A DNA stretch of 56,426 nucleotides from Acidobacteriota bacterium (lineage in GTDB: Bacteria; Acidobacteriota; Blastocatellia; Pyrinomonadales; Pyrinomonadaceae): contig JAEWFC010000008.1 of assembly GCA_023389035.1 (NCBI GenBank), positions 1 to 56,426 on the forward strand. Direction: 5' to 3'. Position 1 is the first letter of the stretch. Each line of letters opens with the position of its first letter. Position numbers and translations under genes: made by a program. Positions 43,058 to 51,447 of the stretch are shown piece after piece. Under the pieces are notes generated by a model. That model did no database searches. It was not told the origin of the DNA and saw only the letters and a list, made by a program, of their open reading frames with translations.

Positions 43058-43085
43058 GAGTACCCCCTTCGGATCTCGGGTACTC
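43058..43085 (-). promoter_or_regulatory. RBS-sequestering hairpin
   Basis: In the mRNA (minus strand) GAGTACCC (43085-43078) and GGGTACTC (43065-43058) form a perfect eight-base stem around a 12-base loop. The 3' arm contains the GGGG ribosome-binding sequence and ends directly before the AUG at 43057. The structure could keep the gene translationally silent until melted, bound or remodelled. Confidence 0.65.
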
Positions 43086-43246
43086 TTAACCTGGTTGGGG
43101 TCGATCACTCCGAAAAGATCCGGTGCGAGAGATTTGTCTTTAGGCCTTTTCGGCCTCTGACCAATACCATCGCAAGGCGTATGCCAACCCGAAAGCCTGA
43201 ATTTACGTGCAGATCCAGTTTTTGGAGAGCGTTGATATTCTCGGAG

Positions 43247-43262
43247 TGTGAAAAACTTCACA
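43247..43262. promoter_or_regulatory. CRP/FNR-type site
   Basis: TGTGA-N6-TCACA (43247-43262) is an exact match to the consensus for CRP-family regulators. It lies 190 bp upstream of the secreted-protein start (minus strand) and about 150 bp upstream of the amidohydrolase gene (plus strand), so either may be controlled. No crp gene is in the window. Confidence 0.6.
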
Positions 43263-43414
43263 TGCACCCGTGTTGTTTTCGTCGATCGCATAACTGCACG
43301 GCCATTGTGCCCGTGCCTACCGGGAGGCGCGGAAAAACATCCGAAAAAAATGATGTTAGAATAGGTTTTCCAGAGTTTTTTATTTCCGATCGGAACAGAT
43401 AAAGGGGGTGTTTT

Positions 43415-44221
43415 TTGCAGAGTTCAATCAGAAAGACGTACGAAACGATCCTTTGGCGGACGGCATTGGGCGATGGCCCGCTGGTCGCGACGGCGATCCA
43501 CGATGGCCACGATCTGCGGCCCGAGGTTGCTGAGATCATGAAGCTCAGCGAGGCCGACCGGCTTCGTGAAGAGGATCCGTATACAAGCAGTTGGGTGGAC
43601 GTTGCACCGACAAATATCATTGCGCTACGTTCACGGTTCGAGGTCGACCTGAATCGGCCGCGCGATAAAGCCGTCTACGTCCGGCCGGAAGATTGCTGGG
43701 GCCTCGACGTCTGGGATCGCGAACCTTCGAAAGAGATCATCGCCGGTTCCCTCGAGCAATATGACGCTTATTACTCGATGATAGAACAGCTTTTCACCGA
43801 CGTTCAGAGACGTCACGGAAAGTTCGTGCTCTTCGACATTCACAGCTACAACCACATGCGGAACGGGCCCGACGCACCGCCTGAATCGCCGGAAGAAAAC
43901 CCCGAGGTGAACATCGGCACCGGCACGCTTGACCGTGAAAAATGGGGACCGCTCGTCGACCGGTTCATCGATGACCTCCGCTCTTTCGATTTCCAGGGCC
44001 GCAAGCTTGACGTGCGTGAGAATGTAAAGTTCAAAGGCGGCAATCAGGTCAAATGGCTTCATCAGCGTTTCCCTGATGACGGCTGCGGGCTTGCGATCGA
44101 ATTCAAGAAATTTTGGATGGATGAGTGGTCCGGTGTGAAAGACGAGCAGATGGTCGCCGCGATCGGCAGCGCGCTGCGGTCGACGGTTCCAGGCGTATTA
44201 GAGGAATTAGGACGTCTATGA
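43415..44221 (+). CDS. N-formylglutamate amidohydrolase-like protein
   Basis: A 268-residue hydrolase of the N-formylglutamate amidohydrolase family, first gene of a three-gene operon. Family motifs include ATAIHDGHDLRPE, DLNRPRDKAVYV and FDIHSYNHMR. A preceding UUG start at 43415 follows GGGGG with a suboptimal distance; a later Met was not supported. Substrate could be a formyl or acyl glutamate, or a peptide made by the downstream ATP-grasp enzyme. The gene overlaps the next by four bases (ATGA). Confidence 0.82.
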   Translation: MQSSIRKTYETILWRTALGDGPLVATAIHDGHDLRPEVAEIMKLSEADRLREEDPYTSSWVDVAPTNIIALRSRFEVDLNRPRDKAVYVRPEDCWGLDVWDREPSKEIIAGSLEQYDAYYSMIEQLFTDVQRRHGKFVLFDIHSYNHMRNGPDAPPESPEENPEVNIGTGTLDREKWGPLVDRFIDDLRSFDFQGRKLDVRENVKFKGGNQVKWLHQRFPDDGCGLAIEFKKFWMDEWSGVKDEQMVAAIGSALRSTVPGVLEELGRL

Positions 44222-46104
44222 CCCGGCCGAAAGCCGCAGGAAAAAAAGAACCTTCTGTTTCTGCCTTGGTCGATGGGCTCGTTTCAGATCTCGCTGCGGG
44301 CAAAAGCGTCCGGTCGGACCTTGGCAATGCCAGCCGGATCCATATCGATCGCCCGCTGCCGTTCCTGTGCGTTTATCGCGAACCCGCGGACCGCACGGAC
44401 AAGGGCACTGCACAGCTCATTCTCAGCGAGGCTTCGTACCTCATAATCTCACGCGACGACACCGAAGATCGCGACATATTCCGACTGATCCGCGAGCTCA
44501 CCCGAACACTTTCCGACCGTTTCGGAGCGTTTCTAATAGTTGAGCTTTGGTCGGGCGTCGATAGTCCCGGATCGCTTTCCACTTTTTCCCCGACAACGTT
44601 TCGCGTTTTCACGGATAAGCCTTCAGACAGTGTTCCCTCGACGGTTGAAAAGCTTGCAGAAAGCCTCGGATCGCTGCAAATGAAACGCGAGGTCGAGATC
44701 GCTGCAGGCAGCCAATTAGCACCGACCGGATTCCCGCCGCTGCTCGATGAAAAGTTTATCCGTCAATCCAGCTGTTTAATGCTCGGGATCGAAATATCAC
44801 CGGTATTCCGAGACCCGGAGACGGGCGAGATATTTCTGTCATCGTTTTCTGATCTTCGACGAAAATTCTCCGGTGCTCTGCAGCAGGCGTTCTTTGAATT
44901 CGCGAACGTGCAGACGTCCGAACGGCCCAAACATCCGCAGCGCCTTGGCCGCCGTTTGCTAGTGGATGCCGCGTGGAAAGCTGATGCCGAGCTTTCGGAG
45001 CTTAGCGACACGTTCAACTACCTGATGGCGGTCACACCCGTAAACAGCACCGAGGCGTTCGCCGATTTTGCGGAATCCAAATTCAAGAAAGATCCCGTAT
45101 TCCATTACCGCCTTCTGACCATTGATCCTGAGGTGCTCAAGCGGAGGCTCTACAGCATTTCGTTTGACTCGATCGAGGACCCGACGATGGCGTATCTGCT
45201 GCGGGATAAACGTATCGAGCTTGACCGCTACATCACGCTGATCGAGGATCGCAACACGCCGCGGTTCATGTTCGAAAGCCTGCAGCTTTTCCCGCCGGTC
45301 GAGGACGCTCTGATGGCCCTCGCCGAAGAGATACTCGACCTTCCAAAACGCCCGGCTGAACCGTGCGAGCGTCTCGGCCCGAATGCGATCGCTGAGATCG
45401 CAGAGGCCGAGATCGATCATTACCGCAGCCGCTATCCCGAAATGGCAGCGACCGTCGAGATAAGAAAGGACACGCCGCCAGGGCTGATGGTCTCGCACGG
45501 AAAATTGCTGATCGGCCGCGAAACAAGCATCTCCACCAAACGCCTGGCGGGTTTGCTGCAGCATGAGGTCGGCACGCATATCGTCACGTATTTCAACGGC
45601 CGCGCACAGCCTCTGAAACTTCTTTATTCAGGCCTGCCCGGCTACGAGCAGCTGCAGGAAGGCCTTGCCGTTTTTTCTGAATATCTCGCAGATGCGCTTA
45701 ATTTCGGACGGCTCCGAACGCTCGCGGCACGCGTCGTCGCTGTCCGCCGATTGACTGAGGGCAAAAAGTTCTCGGCCGTGTTCAATGAGCTTCGTGAACG
45801 CGGTTTCGGCCGGCGTTCGGCGTTCACCATCACGATGCGCGTGTTTCGCGGCGGCGGGCTGACAAAGGACGCAGTTTATCTGCGCGGCCTTGTCGATGTG
45901 CTTAATTACATTCGCGATGGCGGCGATATCTCGACACTGTTCGTCGGCAAGATGGGCGTTGAGCATATCTCGATCATTCGCGAGCTGCAGTGGCGTGAAG
46001 TCTTAAAACCTGCACCGCTCGAACCCCGCTACATGATGTTTGAAAACACGCCCGAACGCCTCGATCGAATAAAACAAGGAGCATCGTTGCTCGATCTGGT
46101 CTAA
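44218..46104 (+). CDS. DUF1704 HExxxH metallopeptidase-like protein (QEGLA motif)
   Basis: A 628-residue protein of the DUF1704 family (flavohaemoglobin expression-modulating QEGLA-motif proteins), related to the MATCAP tyrosine carboxypeptidases. The metal-binding HEVGTH is at residues 449-454 and QEGLA at about 480, both expected for this group. The N-terminal part (about 1-330) is a poorly defined alpha/beta region. In this genome it is embedded between an amidohydrolase and an ATP-grasp ligase, suggesting processing of a small peptide or amino-acid adduct. ATG at 44218 overlaps the previous stop; an upstream GTG at 44125 lies inside that gene and was rejected. Confidence 0.88.
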   Translation: MTRPKAAGKKEPSVSALVDGLVSDLAAGKSVRSDLGNASRIHIDRPLPFLCVYREPADRTDKGTAQLILSEASYLIISRDDTEDRDIFRLIRELTRTLSDRFGAFLIVELWSGVDSPGSLSTFSPTTFRVFTDKPSDSVPSTVEKLAESLGSLQMKREVEIAAGSQLAPTGFPPLLDEKFIRQSSCLMLGIEISPVFRDPETGEIFLSSFSDLRRKFSGALQQAFFEFANVQTSERPKHPQRLGRRLLVDAAWKADAELSELSDTFNYLMAVTPVNSTEAFADFAESKFKKDPVFHYRLLTIDPEVLKRRLYSISFDSIEDPTMAYLLRDKRIELDRYITLIEDRNTPRFMFESLQLFPPVEDALMALAEEILDLPKRPAEPCERLGPNAIAEIAEAEIDHYRSRYPEMAATVEIRKDTPPGLMVSHGKLLIGRETSISTKRLAGLLQHEVGTHIVTYFNGRAQPLKLLYSGLPGYEQLQEGLAVFSEYLADALNFGRLRTLAARVVAVRRLTEGKKFSAVFNELRERGFGRRSAFTITMRVFRGGGLTKDAVYLRGLVDVLNYIRDGGDISTLFVGKMGVEHISIIRELQWREVLKPAPLEPRYMMFENTPERLDRIKQGASLLDLV

Positions 46105-46148
46105 ACTAAGCTCTCGGAAAAATTTACAAGGAAGGGAACAAACAATAT

Positions 46149-47213
46149 ATGAAGATCGGCTTTGTCGTTAACGACGTTGCGACCGAACACCCGCGATACA
46201 CCACAACGCGTCTTGCGCGCTCGGCACGGGAAATGGGTCATGAATCCTGGGAAATGGGTGTAGGCGATTTTGCCGTCGGCACCGACGACCATGTGCTCGC
46301 ACGAGCACGAATGTCCAAGGCTAAAAAGCACAAGGACGGTGAGTCGTACCTAAAGGATCTGCTTGGGAAAACTGCACATCACGAGCTGATCCGCGTCTCT
46401 GAGCTCGACATTTTGATGCTGCGAAACGATCCGGCAGACGATGCCGAGCAGCCGTGGGCACAGACCGCCGGCATCAATTTCGGCGAGCTCGCGCTTCGCC
46501 ACGGCGTGATCGTACTTAACGATCCCGGTACGCTGTCTAACGCCCTCAACAAGATGTATTTCCAGCACTTCTCGCCCGAAGTGCGACCGCGGACGATCAT
46601 CTCACGTGATACTGATGAGATCCGACATTTCATCAAGGACGAAGGCGGACGTGCCATTTTGAAACCGCTGCAGGGCTCGGGCGGAGCCGGGGTTTTTCTG
46701 GTTCAGCCGGGCGACAAAGCGAATATCGAACAAATGATCGAGGCTATCTCGCGCGATGGTTATGTTATCGCTCAGGAATATCTCGAGGCTGCAAAGGACG
46801 GCGACACGAGGCTTTTCGTCGTCAACGGCGAACCGCTGCAGGTCAACGGCCGTTACGCTGCTTTCCGCCGCGTGAGCAAAAGCGGTTCGGCCCGCAGCAA
46901 CCTGACCTCAGGCGGCAAGATCGCAAAGGCAAAGATCGATGACCAGATACTCAGACTAGCTGAGATCGTTCGTCCAAAACTGGTGGCGGACGGCATGTTC
47001 ATGGTTGGGCTCGATATCGTCGGCGACAAGCTGATGGAGATCAACGTGCTCAGCCCGGGCGGGCTCGGAAGTGCCGAGAATCTGGAGAACGGAACGGATT
47101 TCAGCCGGGCCGTGATCGAAAAGCTCGAGAAAAAGGTCCGCTATCGCGATCACAGCCAAAACGATAACTTTCTGCGCGGCAGCATCGACAACAAAACGCT
47201 CGCCACCTTATAA
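46149..47213 (+). CDS. ATP-grasp ligase, glutathione-synthetase-like
   Basis: A 354-residue ATP-grasp enzyme resembling prokaryotic glutathione synthetase (GshB): N-terminal KIGFVVNDVATEHPRYTTTR, the ATP-binding KPLQGSGGAGVFLV (about residues 173-186), and the metal-binding SPGGLGS near the C-terminus. It probably joins an amino acid or peptide to a carboxylate. The strong clustering with an N-formylglutamate amidohydrolase and a DUF1704 peptidase argues for a biosynthetic or modification pathway other than glutathione itself; substrates are unknown. It converges on guaA with 20 bp between. Confidence 0.85.
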   Translation: MKIGFVVNDVATEHPRYTTTRLARSAREMGHESWEMGVGDFAVGTDDHVLARARMSKAKKHKDGESYLKDLLGKTAHHELIRVSELDILMLRNDPADDAEQPWAQTAGINFGELALRHGVIVLNDPGTLSNALNKMYFQHFSPEVRPRTIISRDTDEIRHFIKDEGGRAILKPLQGSGGAGVFLVQPGDKANIEQMIEAISRDGYVIAQEYLEAAKDGDTRLFVVNGEPLQVNGRYAAFRRVSKSGSARSNLTSGGKIAKAKIDDQILRLAEIVRPKLVADGMFMVGLDIVGDKLMEINVLSPGGLGSAENLENGTDFSRAVIEKLEKKVRYRDHSQNDNFLRGSIDNKTLATL

Positions 47214-47233
47214 AACCAAAAACGTCGGCACGA

Positions 47234-48778
47234 TCACTCCCACTCGATCGTGCTCGGCGGTTTTGACGAGATGTCGTAAACGACCCGATTGACTCCGCGG
47301 ACCTCGCTGGTTATCCGCGAGGAAACCGCGGCGAGAAAATCGTGCGGCAGCCGTGCCCAGTCGGCGGTCATACCGTCCGTCGAGGTAACCGCACGCAGTG
47401 CAACTGTTCGCTCATACGTCCGGAAATCTCCCATTACGCCCACCGATTGAATCGGCAGCAACACGGCAAATGCCTGCCATACGTCCTTATAGATACCGAA
47501 ATTATGCAGTTCGTCGATAAAGATCTTGTCAGCCTTCTGCAGCAGCTCGACCTTGTCAGGCGTAATGTCGCCTAACATTCGGACGCCAAGTCCCGGTCCG
47601 GGAAAAGGATGTCGCTCCAAGATCATCTCGGGAATGCCGAGATCTTTTCCTATCAGCCGCACTTCGTCCTTGAAAAGCTCACGCAGCGGCTCGATAAGTT
47701 TCAGGTCCATCTTTTCCGGCAGGCCGCCGACGTTGTGATGCGTCTTGATCGTGACGGAAGCGCCGCGGACGCTTACGGATTCGATCACGTCGGGATAGAG
47801 CGTACCCTGCACCAGATATTTCACGTTGCCGATGCGTTTCGCCTCAGCGTCAAAGACATCGATAAACTTCCCGCCGATCGCCTTTCGCTTTAGTTCGGGA
47901 TCGGTGACGCCCGCAAGCGCCTTGTAAAACTCCTGCGACGCATCGACCCCGATCACGTTCAGCTGAAGATGATCTTTATAGACCTGCAGCGTGTCTTCGA
48001 ATTCGCGATATCGCAGCAAGCCGTTGTTTACAAAGATACATGTCTGCCGGTCACCGATAGCGGCCTGCACTAATGCGGCGGCGACGGTCGAATCAACTCC
48101 ACCGGACAATCCGCAGACGACATTGCCTTCGGGGCCGACCGTTTCTCGTATCTTGTCGATCTCTTCTTTGATAAAGCTCGCGGGCGTCCAATCGCCCTTG
48201 CATCCGCAAATGTTAAAGAGGAAATTTCGCAGGACCTCTTTGCCAAGCGGCGTATGCGAGACCTCTGGGTGAAACTGCACGCAATAGATACCGCGTTCGT
48301 CATTCTCGATCGCGGTCACCACATCGCCTGTGGTCGCCGTCTTGTGAAAACCCTGCGGCAGTTCGGTAACGTGATCGCCGTGGCTCATCCAAACGTCGAG
48401 CTCAAAAGGCAATTCGCTGAAAAGCTTTGTCTTCCCGCTCAGGACGGTCGCCTTTGCAGCGCCGTACTCACGGCGTTCGGCCGGCTCAGTTCGCCCGCCT
48501 AGATCGATCGCCACCAGCTGCATTCCATAGCAAATGCCAAGGATCGGTGCATCAACTTGAGAGTAAAAATCTTGGCCGACCCGCGGAGCGTCATCGTCGG
48601 TCACGCTCGACGGACCGCCGGAAAGTATCACGCCCTTTGGCCGCTTGGCTGTGATAGCGTCCGCAGAAAGCGTAAAAGGATGGATCTCGCAATAAACGCC
48701 CTGCTCCCGCACGCGTCTAGCGATCAGCTGTGTATACTGCGACCCAAAATCGAGGATGATTATTGTCTCGTGCTGCAA
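47234..48778 (-). CDS. guaA: GMP synthase (glutamine-hydrolysing)
   Basis: Converts XMP, ATP and glutamine to GMP; last step of GMP synthesis. The glutamine amidotransferase part holds GICYGMQLV (catalytic Cys) and HPEVSHT (His/Glu). The ATP-pyrophosphatase part begins with the PP-loop VCGLSGGVDSTVAAALV, and the C-terminal dimerisation segment ends SSKPPSTIEWE. At 514 residues it matches the standard length. The gene stands alone on the minus strand, convergent with the ATP-grasp operon; no guaB neighbour is present. Confidence 0.97.
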   Translation of the reverse strand: MQHETIIILDFGSQYTQLIARRVREQGVYCEIHPFTLSADAITAKRPKGVILSGGPSSVTDDDAPRVGQDFYSQVDAPILGICYGMQLVAIDLGGRTEPAERREYGAAKATVLSGKTKLFSELPFELDVWMSHGDHVTELPQGFHKTATTGDVVTAIENDERGIYCVQFHPEVSHTPLGKEVLRNFLFNICGCKGDWTPASFIKEEIDKIRETVGPEGNVVCGLSGGVDSTVAAALVQAAIGDRQTCIFVNNGLLRYREFEDTLQVYKDHLQLNVIGVDASQEFYKALAGVTDPELKRKAIGGKFIDVFDAEAKRIGNVKYLVQGTLYPDVIESVSVRGASVTIKTHHNVGGLPEKMDLKLIEPLRELFKDEVRLIGKDLGIPEMILERHPFPGPGLGVRMLGDITPDKVELLQKADKIFIDELHNFGIYKDVWQAFAVLLPIQSVGVMGDFRTYERTVALRAVTSTDGMTADWARLPHDFLAAVSSRITSEVRGVNRVVYDISSKPPSTIEWE

Positions 48779-49101
48779 ATTGAGGTTCTCCCGCCGACGT
48801 TAGTAATCTGCGATTATACGTGACGGATGCCGGCTTTCGAAATTTAAGCCTTCGCGGTTTGCGTCACCGGTGCCGCAAATTTCCGTTTGGGGACCTCACG
48901 GCATGTGCGATAACACGATTTTGGTGACTGCAGTGGTGCAAACCGTGGTGAACGCAAGAGCTTGCTGACGTGCAATTCTACCCCAGCGGAAGACGAGCGA
49001 GCGGACGAACGCGGCGACGGATTGCGGAACGAGGCGACGAAAAAAAGCGGATACCCTTTCGGATATCCGCAGCGGAAGGAGTCAAATCAGACTTTCGCAG
49101 G
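48779..49101. other. Intergenic region between guaA and slt
   Basis: About 320 bp with no gene. It carries the terminator of the lytic transglycosylase at 49039-49070 and the guaA upstream region, in which no convincing promoter or riboswitch was identified; a purine riboswitch aptamer is not apparent. Confidence 0.5.
49039..49070 (-). terminator. Terminator of the lytic transglycosylase gene
   Basis: GCGGATA and TATCCGC (49047-49053, 49064-49070) form a seven-base stem with a ten-base loop, followed on the minus strand by seven T residues. Confidence 0.85.
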
Positions 49102-49959
49102 TCACTGGTTAACCAGCATCATCTTGCCGTCAAGCGTTCGTATCGCCATCGGGCTTGGCTCGATCACCGTCAGCGGCCGTGATTCTTTCTGCTCGACCTT
49201 TGCGACCTGCGTGTTCGTCGGCTTAATGCCCTGTACGTAATTTGGGTTTGAGATCGTGTTGTAGCGTGCTGTTATCCGCCGTACGTACTCACGCGTTTCG
49301 CGATAGGGAGGCACGTTCCAGCCATATTTCATCACGGCGCCTTCACCGGCGTTGTATCCAGCCAATGCCAACACCACATCCTGATTAAAATGGTCCAGCA
49401 GCCACCGCATATAACGTACGCCCGCGTCAATATTCTGCTTCGGATCGTAAATAGACGTCACGCCAAAACGCCTGGCGGTCGCCGGCATCAGCTGCATAAG
49501 ACCGCTTGCGCCCTTATGCGACGTCGCCTTTAGCTTGAACGAAGACTCCTGATGCATTTGGGCATAAATGAGCAGCGGATCGATGCGATATTTGCGGCTT
49601 GCGTCAACGATATGGTTGTCATAGACAGGATTCCCGGTCGTGAAACCTTTCAGATCGCGGCTTGAACCCATTGCCAGCCGTGTCCGGTTTGCCATTACAG
49701 CGTCACGTTCGGCTAACCTATTCGTAGCCCTCGTCGAGGCCGTTTTCTTTACGGGGTCGACGTATTCCGTGACCCACTTGCCGTTGCGTTTGACTCGTTT
49801 GGCGATCTTTCCGGCGTTGGGGTCCGGCGGAGGCGGCGGTGTATGAACTTTCACCCCCTGCGAGCGGTCGAAATTATCAAAGACACGCATCGGAGACTGG
49901 CTGAGGGCTGGAAGTGCAGATAACACTAGGACAAATAGGATTACGGTGAGTCTTGTCAT
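49102..49959 (-). CDS. Lytic transglycosylase, SLT domain
   Basis: Exported peptidoglycan lytic transglycosylase of 285 residues. Signal peptide about 1-20 (MTRLTVILFVLVLSALPALS). The SLT domain (about 140-270) includes MHQESSFKLKA with the catalytic Glu, GASGLMQLMPATARRFGV, and GYNAGEGAVMKYGWNVPPYR. It trims glycan strands in the periplasm during growth or envelope assembly. It is divergent from the MgtE-like gene over a 240-bp control region with a duplicated ACAATGTTGT. Confidence 0.92.
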   Translation of the reverse strand: MTRLTVILFVLVLSALPALSQSPMRVFDNFDRSQGVKVHTPPPPPDPNAGKIAKRVKRNGKWVTEYVDPVKKTASTRATNRLAERDAVMANRTRLAMGSSRDLKGFTTGNPVYDNHIVDASRKYRIDPLLIYAQMHQESSFKLKATSHKGASGLMQLMPATARRFGVTSIYDPKQNIDAGVRYMRWLLDHFNQDVVLALAGYNAGEGAVMKYGWNVPPYRETREYVRRITARYNTISNPNYVQGIKPTNTQVAKVEQKESRPLTVIEPSPMAIRTLDGKMMLVNQ

Positions 49960-50063
49960 GATGCTAATACTGCGGCGGGAGGCAGTTCAACAAGCCGATA
50001 AACGGCTGGAAATTTTGAGGTTCTGTTTAGATTTTAGGTCGACGGATGAATATCCGCCACTGA

Positions 50064-50098
50064 ACAATGTTGTGTTGTGCAAGTACAAACAATGTTGT
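50064..50098. repeat. Duplicated ACAATGTTGT in a divergent control region
   Basis: ACAATGTTGT at 50064-50073 and 50089-50098, 25 bp apart, each with palindromic arms (ACAA/TTGT). They lie between the divergent lytic transglycosylase and MgtE-like genes and may be operator sites; no regulator gene is adjacent. Confidence 0.5.
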
Positions 50099-50199
50099 AA
50101 CTGCACGTCAAATATACCACAGCCGCATCAGGTTTGGGAAGACCTCGTTTACGTCGCTTTTAACTTCTGCAACCGCAGGTTTTAAGCTATATTTTCCGT

Positions 50200-51447
50200 A
50201 TGCTTTATCTGTCGCAGGTGCTTGGACGCCCGGTTTTCGACTCGCGCGGTGAACGCATCGCCTCGGTCACGGACGTGCTCGTGCGGTATGGCAGTGAGGA
50301 TTACCCGCCCGTTATCGGAACTGTCGCGAAGTTTGGCCGACGGAAATTTTTCATCCCGCAGCGAAATATCGGAAGCTTTGGCGAAAAAGGCATAAAAATG
50401 CGTTTGCCGAAACTTGACCTCACGCCGTTTGAACGGCGCGAGGGCGAGGTATTGCTCGGCAAGGACGTGCTCGACAATCAGCTGATCGATGTCGATGGGA
50501 AACGCGTGGTCCGTGTGAATGACGTCCAGCTTATAGATACCGGTGACGAATGGCGTGTGGCCGGTGCAGACATCACTTTTCAGGGATTTCTTCGCCGCCT
50601 AATGCCGAAGGGCTTTTACGGCAGCGACCGACCGGTCGAGGTGATCGATTGGGCCGACGTAGGATATCTCGCCACCGATACCGCGACCGCGACGGTACAG
50701 CTGCGGTCCTCGCGTGACAAGCTTTCCCGGCTGCATCCGGTCGAGATCGCTCAGCTCGCGGAAACGCTTTCGCCTGTTCATCGCACCGAGGTCGTCGAAA
50801 GCCTCGATAACGAGGTCGCCGCGGACACCCTCGAGGAAATGTCCACAGAGGCACAGGCGCGCATACTTGAGGACATGGACGAAGAGCGCGCGGCGGACAT
50901 ACTAGAGGAGATGTCGCCGGACGACGCCGTGGACGTGCTCGGCGAGATGGACGATCAGAAAGCAACCGATCTCTTCAACCTTATGGAAGAAGACGAGCGT
51001 GCCGAGGTCGAAGAACTGATGCATTTCGCTGACGACACGGCCGGAGGCCTGATGACGACAGAGTTCATCGTCTTTCCTCGCAGCCTGACGGTAGGCGGGG
51101 CGATCTCGCGGCTTCGCGAAATGGCCGAAACGCCTAACATGATCTATTACATGTATGTCGTCGAGGCGGAAGATTCCTGGAAGATATGCGGGCTGATCAC
51201 GCTGCGCAGCCTGATCCTCGCCGACCCATCGAAGAGGTTAGACGAAGTGATGCGGACCGAGTTTCGTTCGGCCCATCCGCAGGATCCTGCAGAAGAAGCG
51301 GCTCAGATAATCTCGGAATATAATCTGCTGGCGTTGCCCGTGGTAGATGACGACGGTGATATAGCGGGAATCGTAACGGTCGACGACGCGATGGAAATTT
51401 TGCTTCCGCGTGATTCGCACCGCCGCTCGTCGCGTGTCTTCAGCTAG
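50200..51447 (+). CDS. Soluble MgtE-like protein with PRC-barrel and CBS domains
   Basis: A 415-residue protein with the cytosolic parts of magnesium transporter MgtE but no membrane domain. An N-terminal PRC-barrel-like region (about 1-170) precedes the MgtE_N superhelix (about 180-275: SRLHPVEIAQLAETLSPVHR, then AADTLEEMSTEAQARILEDM and AADILEEMSPDDAVDVLGEM, a repeating Asp/Glu pattern), followed by two CBS domains (about 280-405). It probably senses Mg2+ or nucleotides and regulates a separate protein. Its stop overlaps the kinase stop in one CTAG. Confidence 0.88.
   Translation: MLYLSQVLGRPVFDSRGERIASVTDVLVRYGSEDYPPVIGTVAKFGRRKFFIPQRNIGSFGEKGIKMRLPKLDLTPFERREGEVLLGKDVLDNQLIDVDGKRVVRVNDVQLIDTGDEWRVAGADITFQGFLRRLMPKGFYGSDRPVEVIDWADVGYLATDTATATVQLRSSRDKLSRLHPVEIAQLAETLSPVHRTEVVESLDNEVAADTLEEMSTEAQARILEDMDEERAADILEEMSPDDAVDVLGEMDDQKATDLFNLMEEDERAEVEELMHFADDTAGGLMTTEFIVFPRSLTVGGAISRLREMAETPNMIYYMYVVEAEDSWKICGLITLRSLILADPSKRLDEVMRTEFRSAHPQDPAEEAAQIISEYNLLALPVVDDDGDIAGIVTVDDAMEILLPRDSHRRSSRVFS

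Noticed and set aside
43058..43291. N-terminal extension of the secreted protein and a possible c-di-GMP riboswitch in its leader
   Set aside because: The extension would bury the signal peptide. The leader has hairpins but not the conserved GEMM core, so no riboswitch is called.
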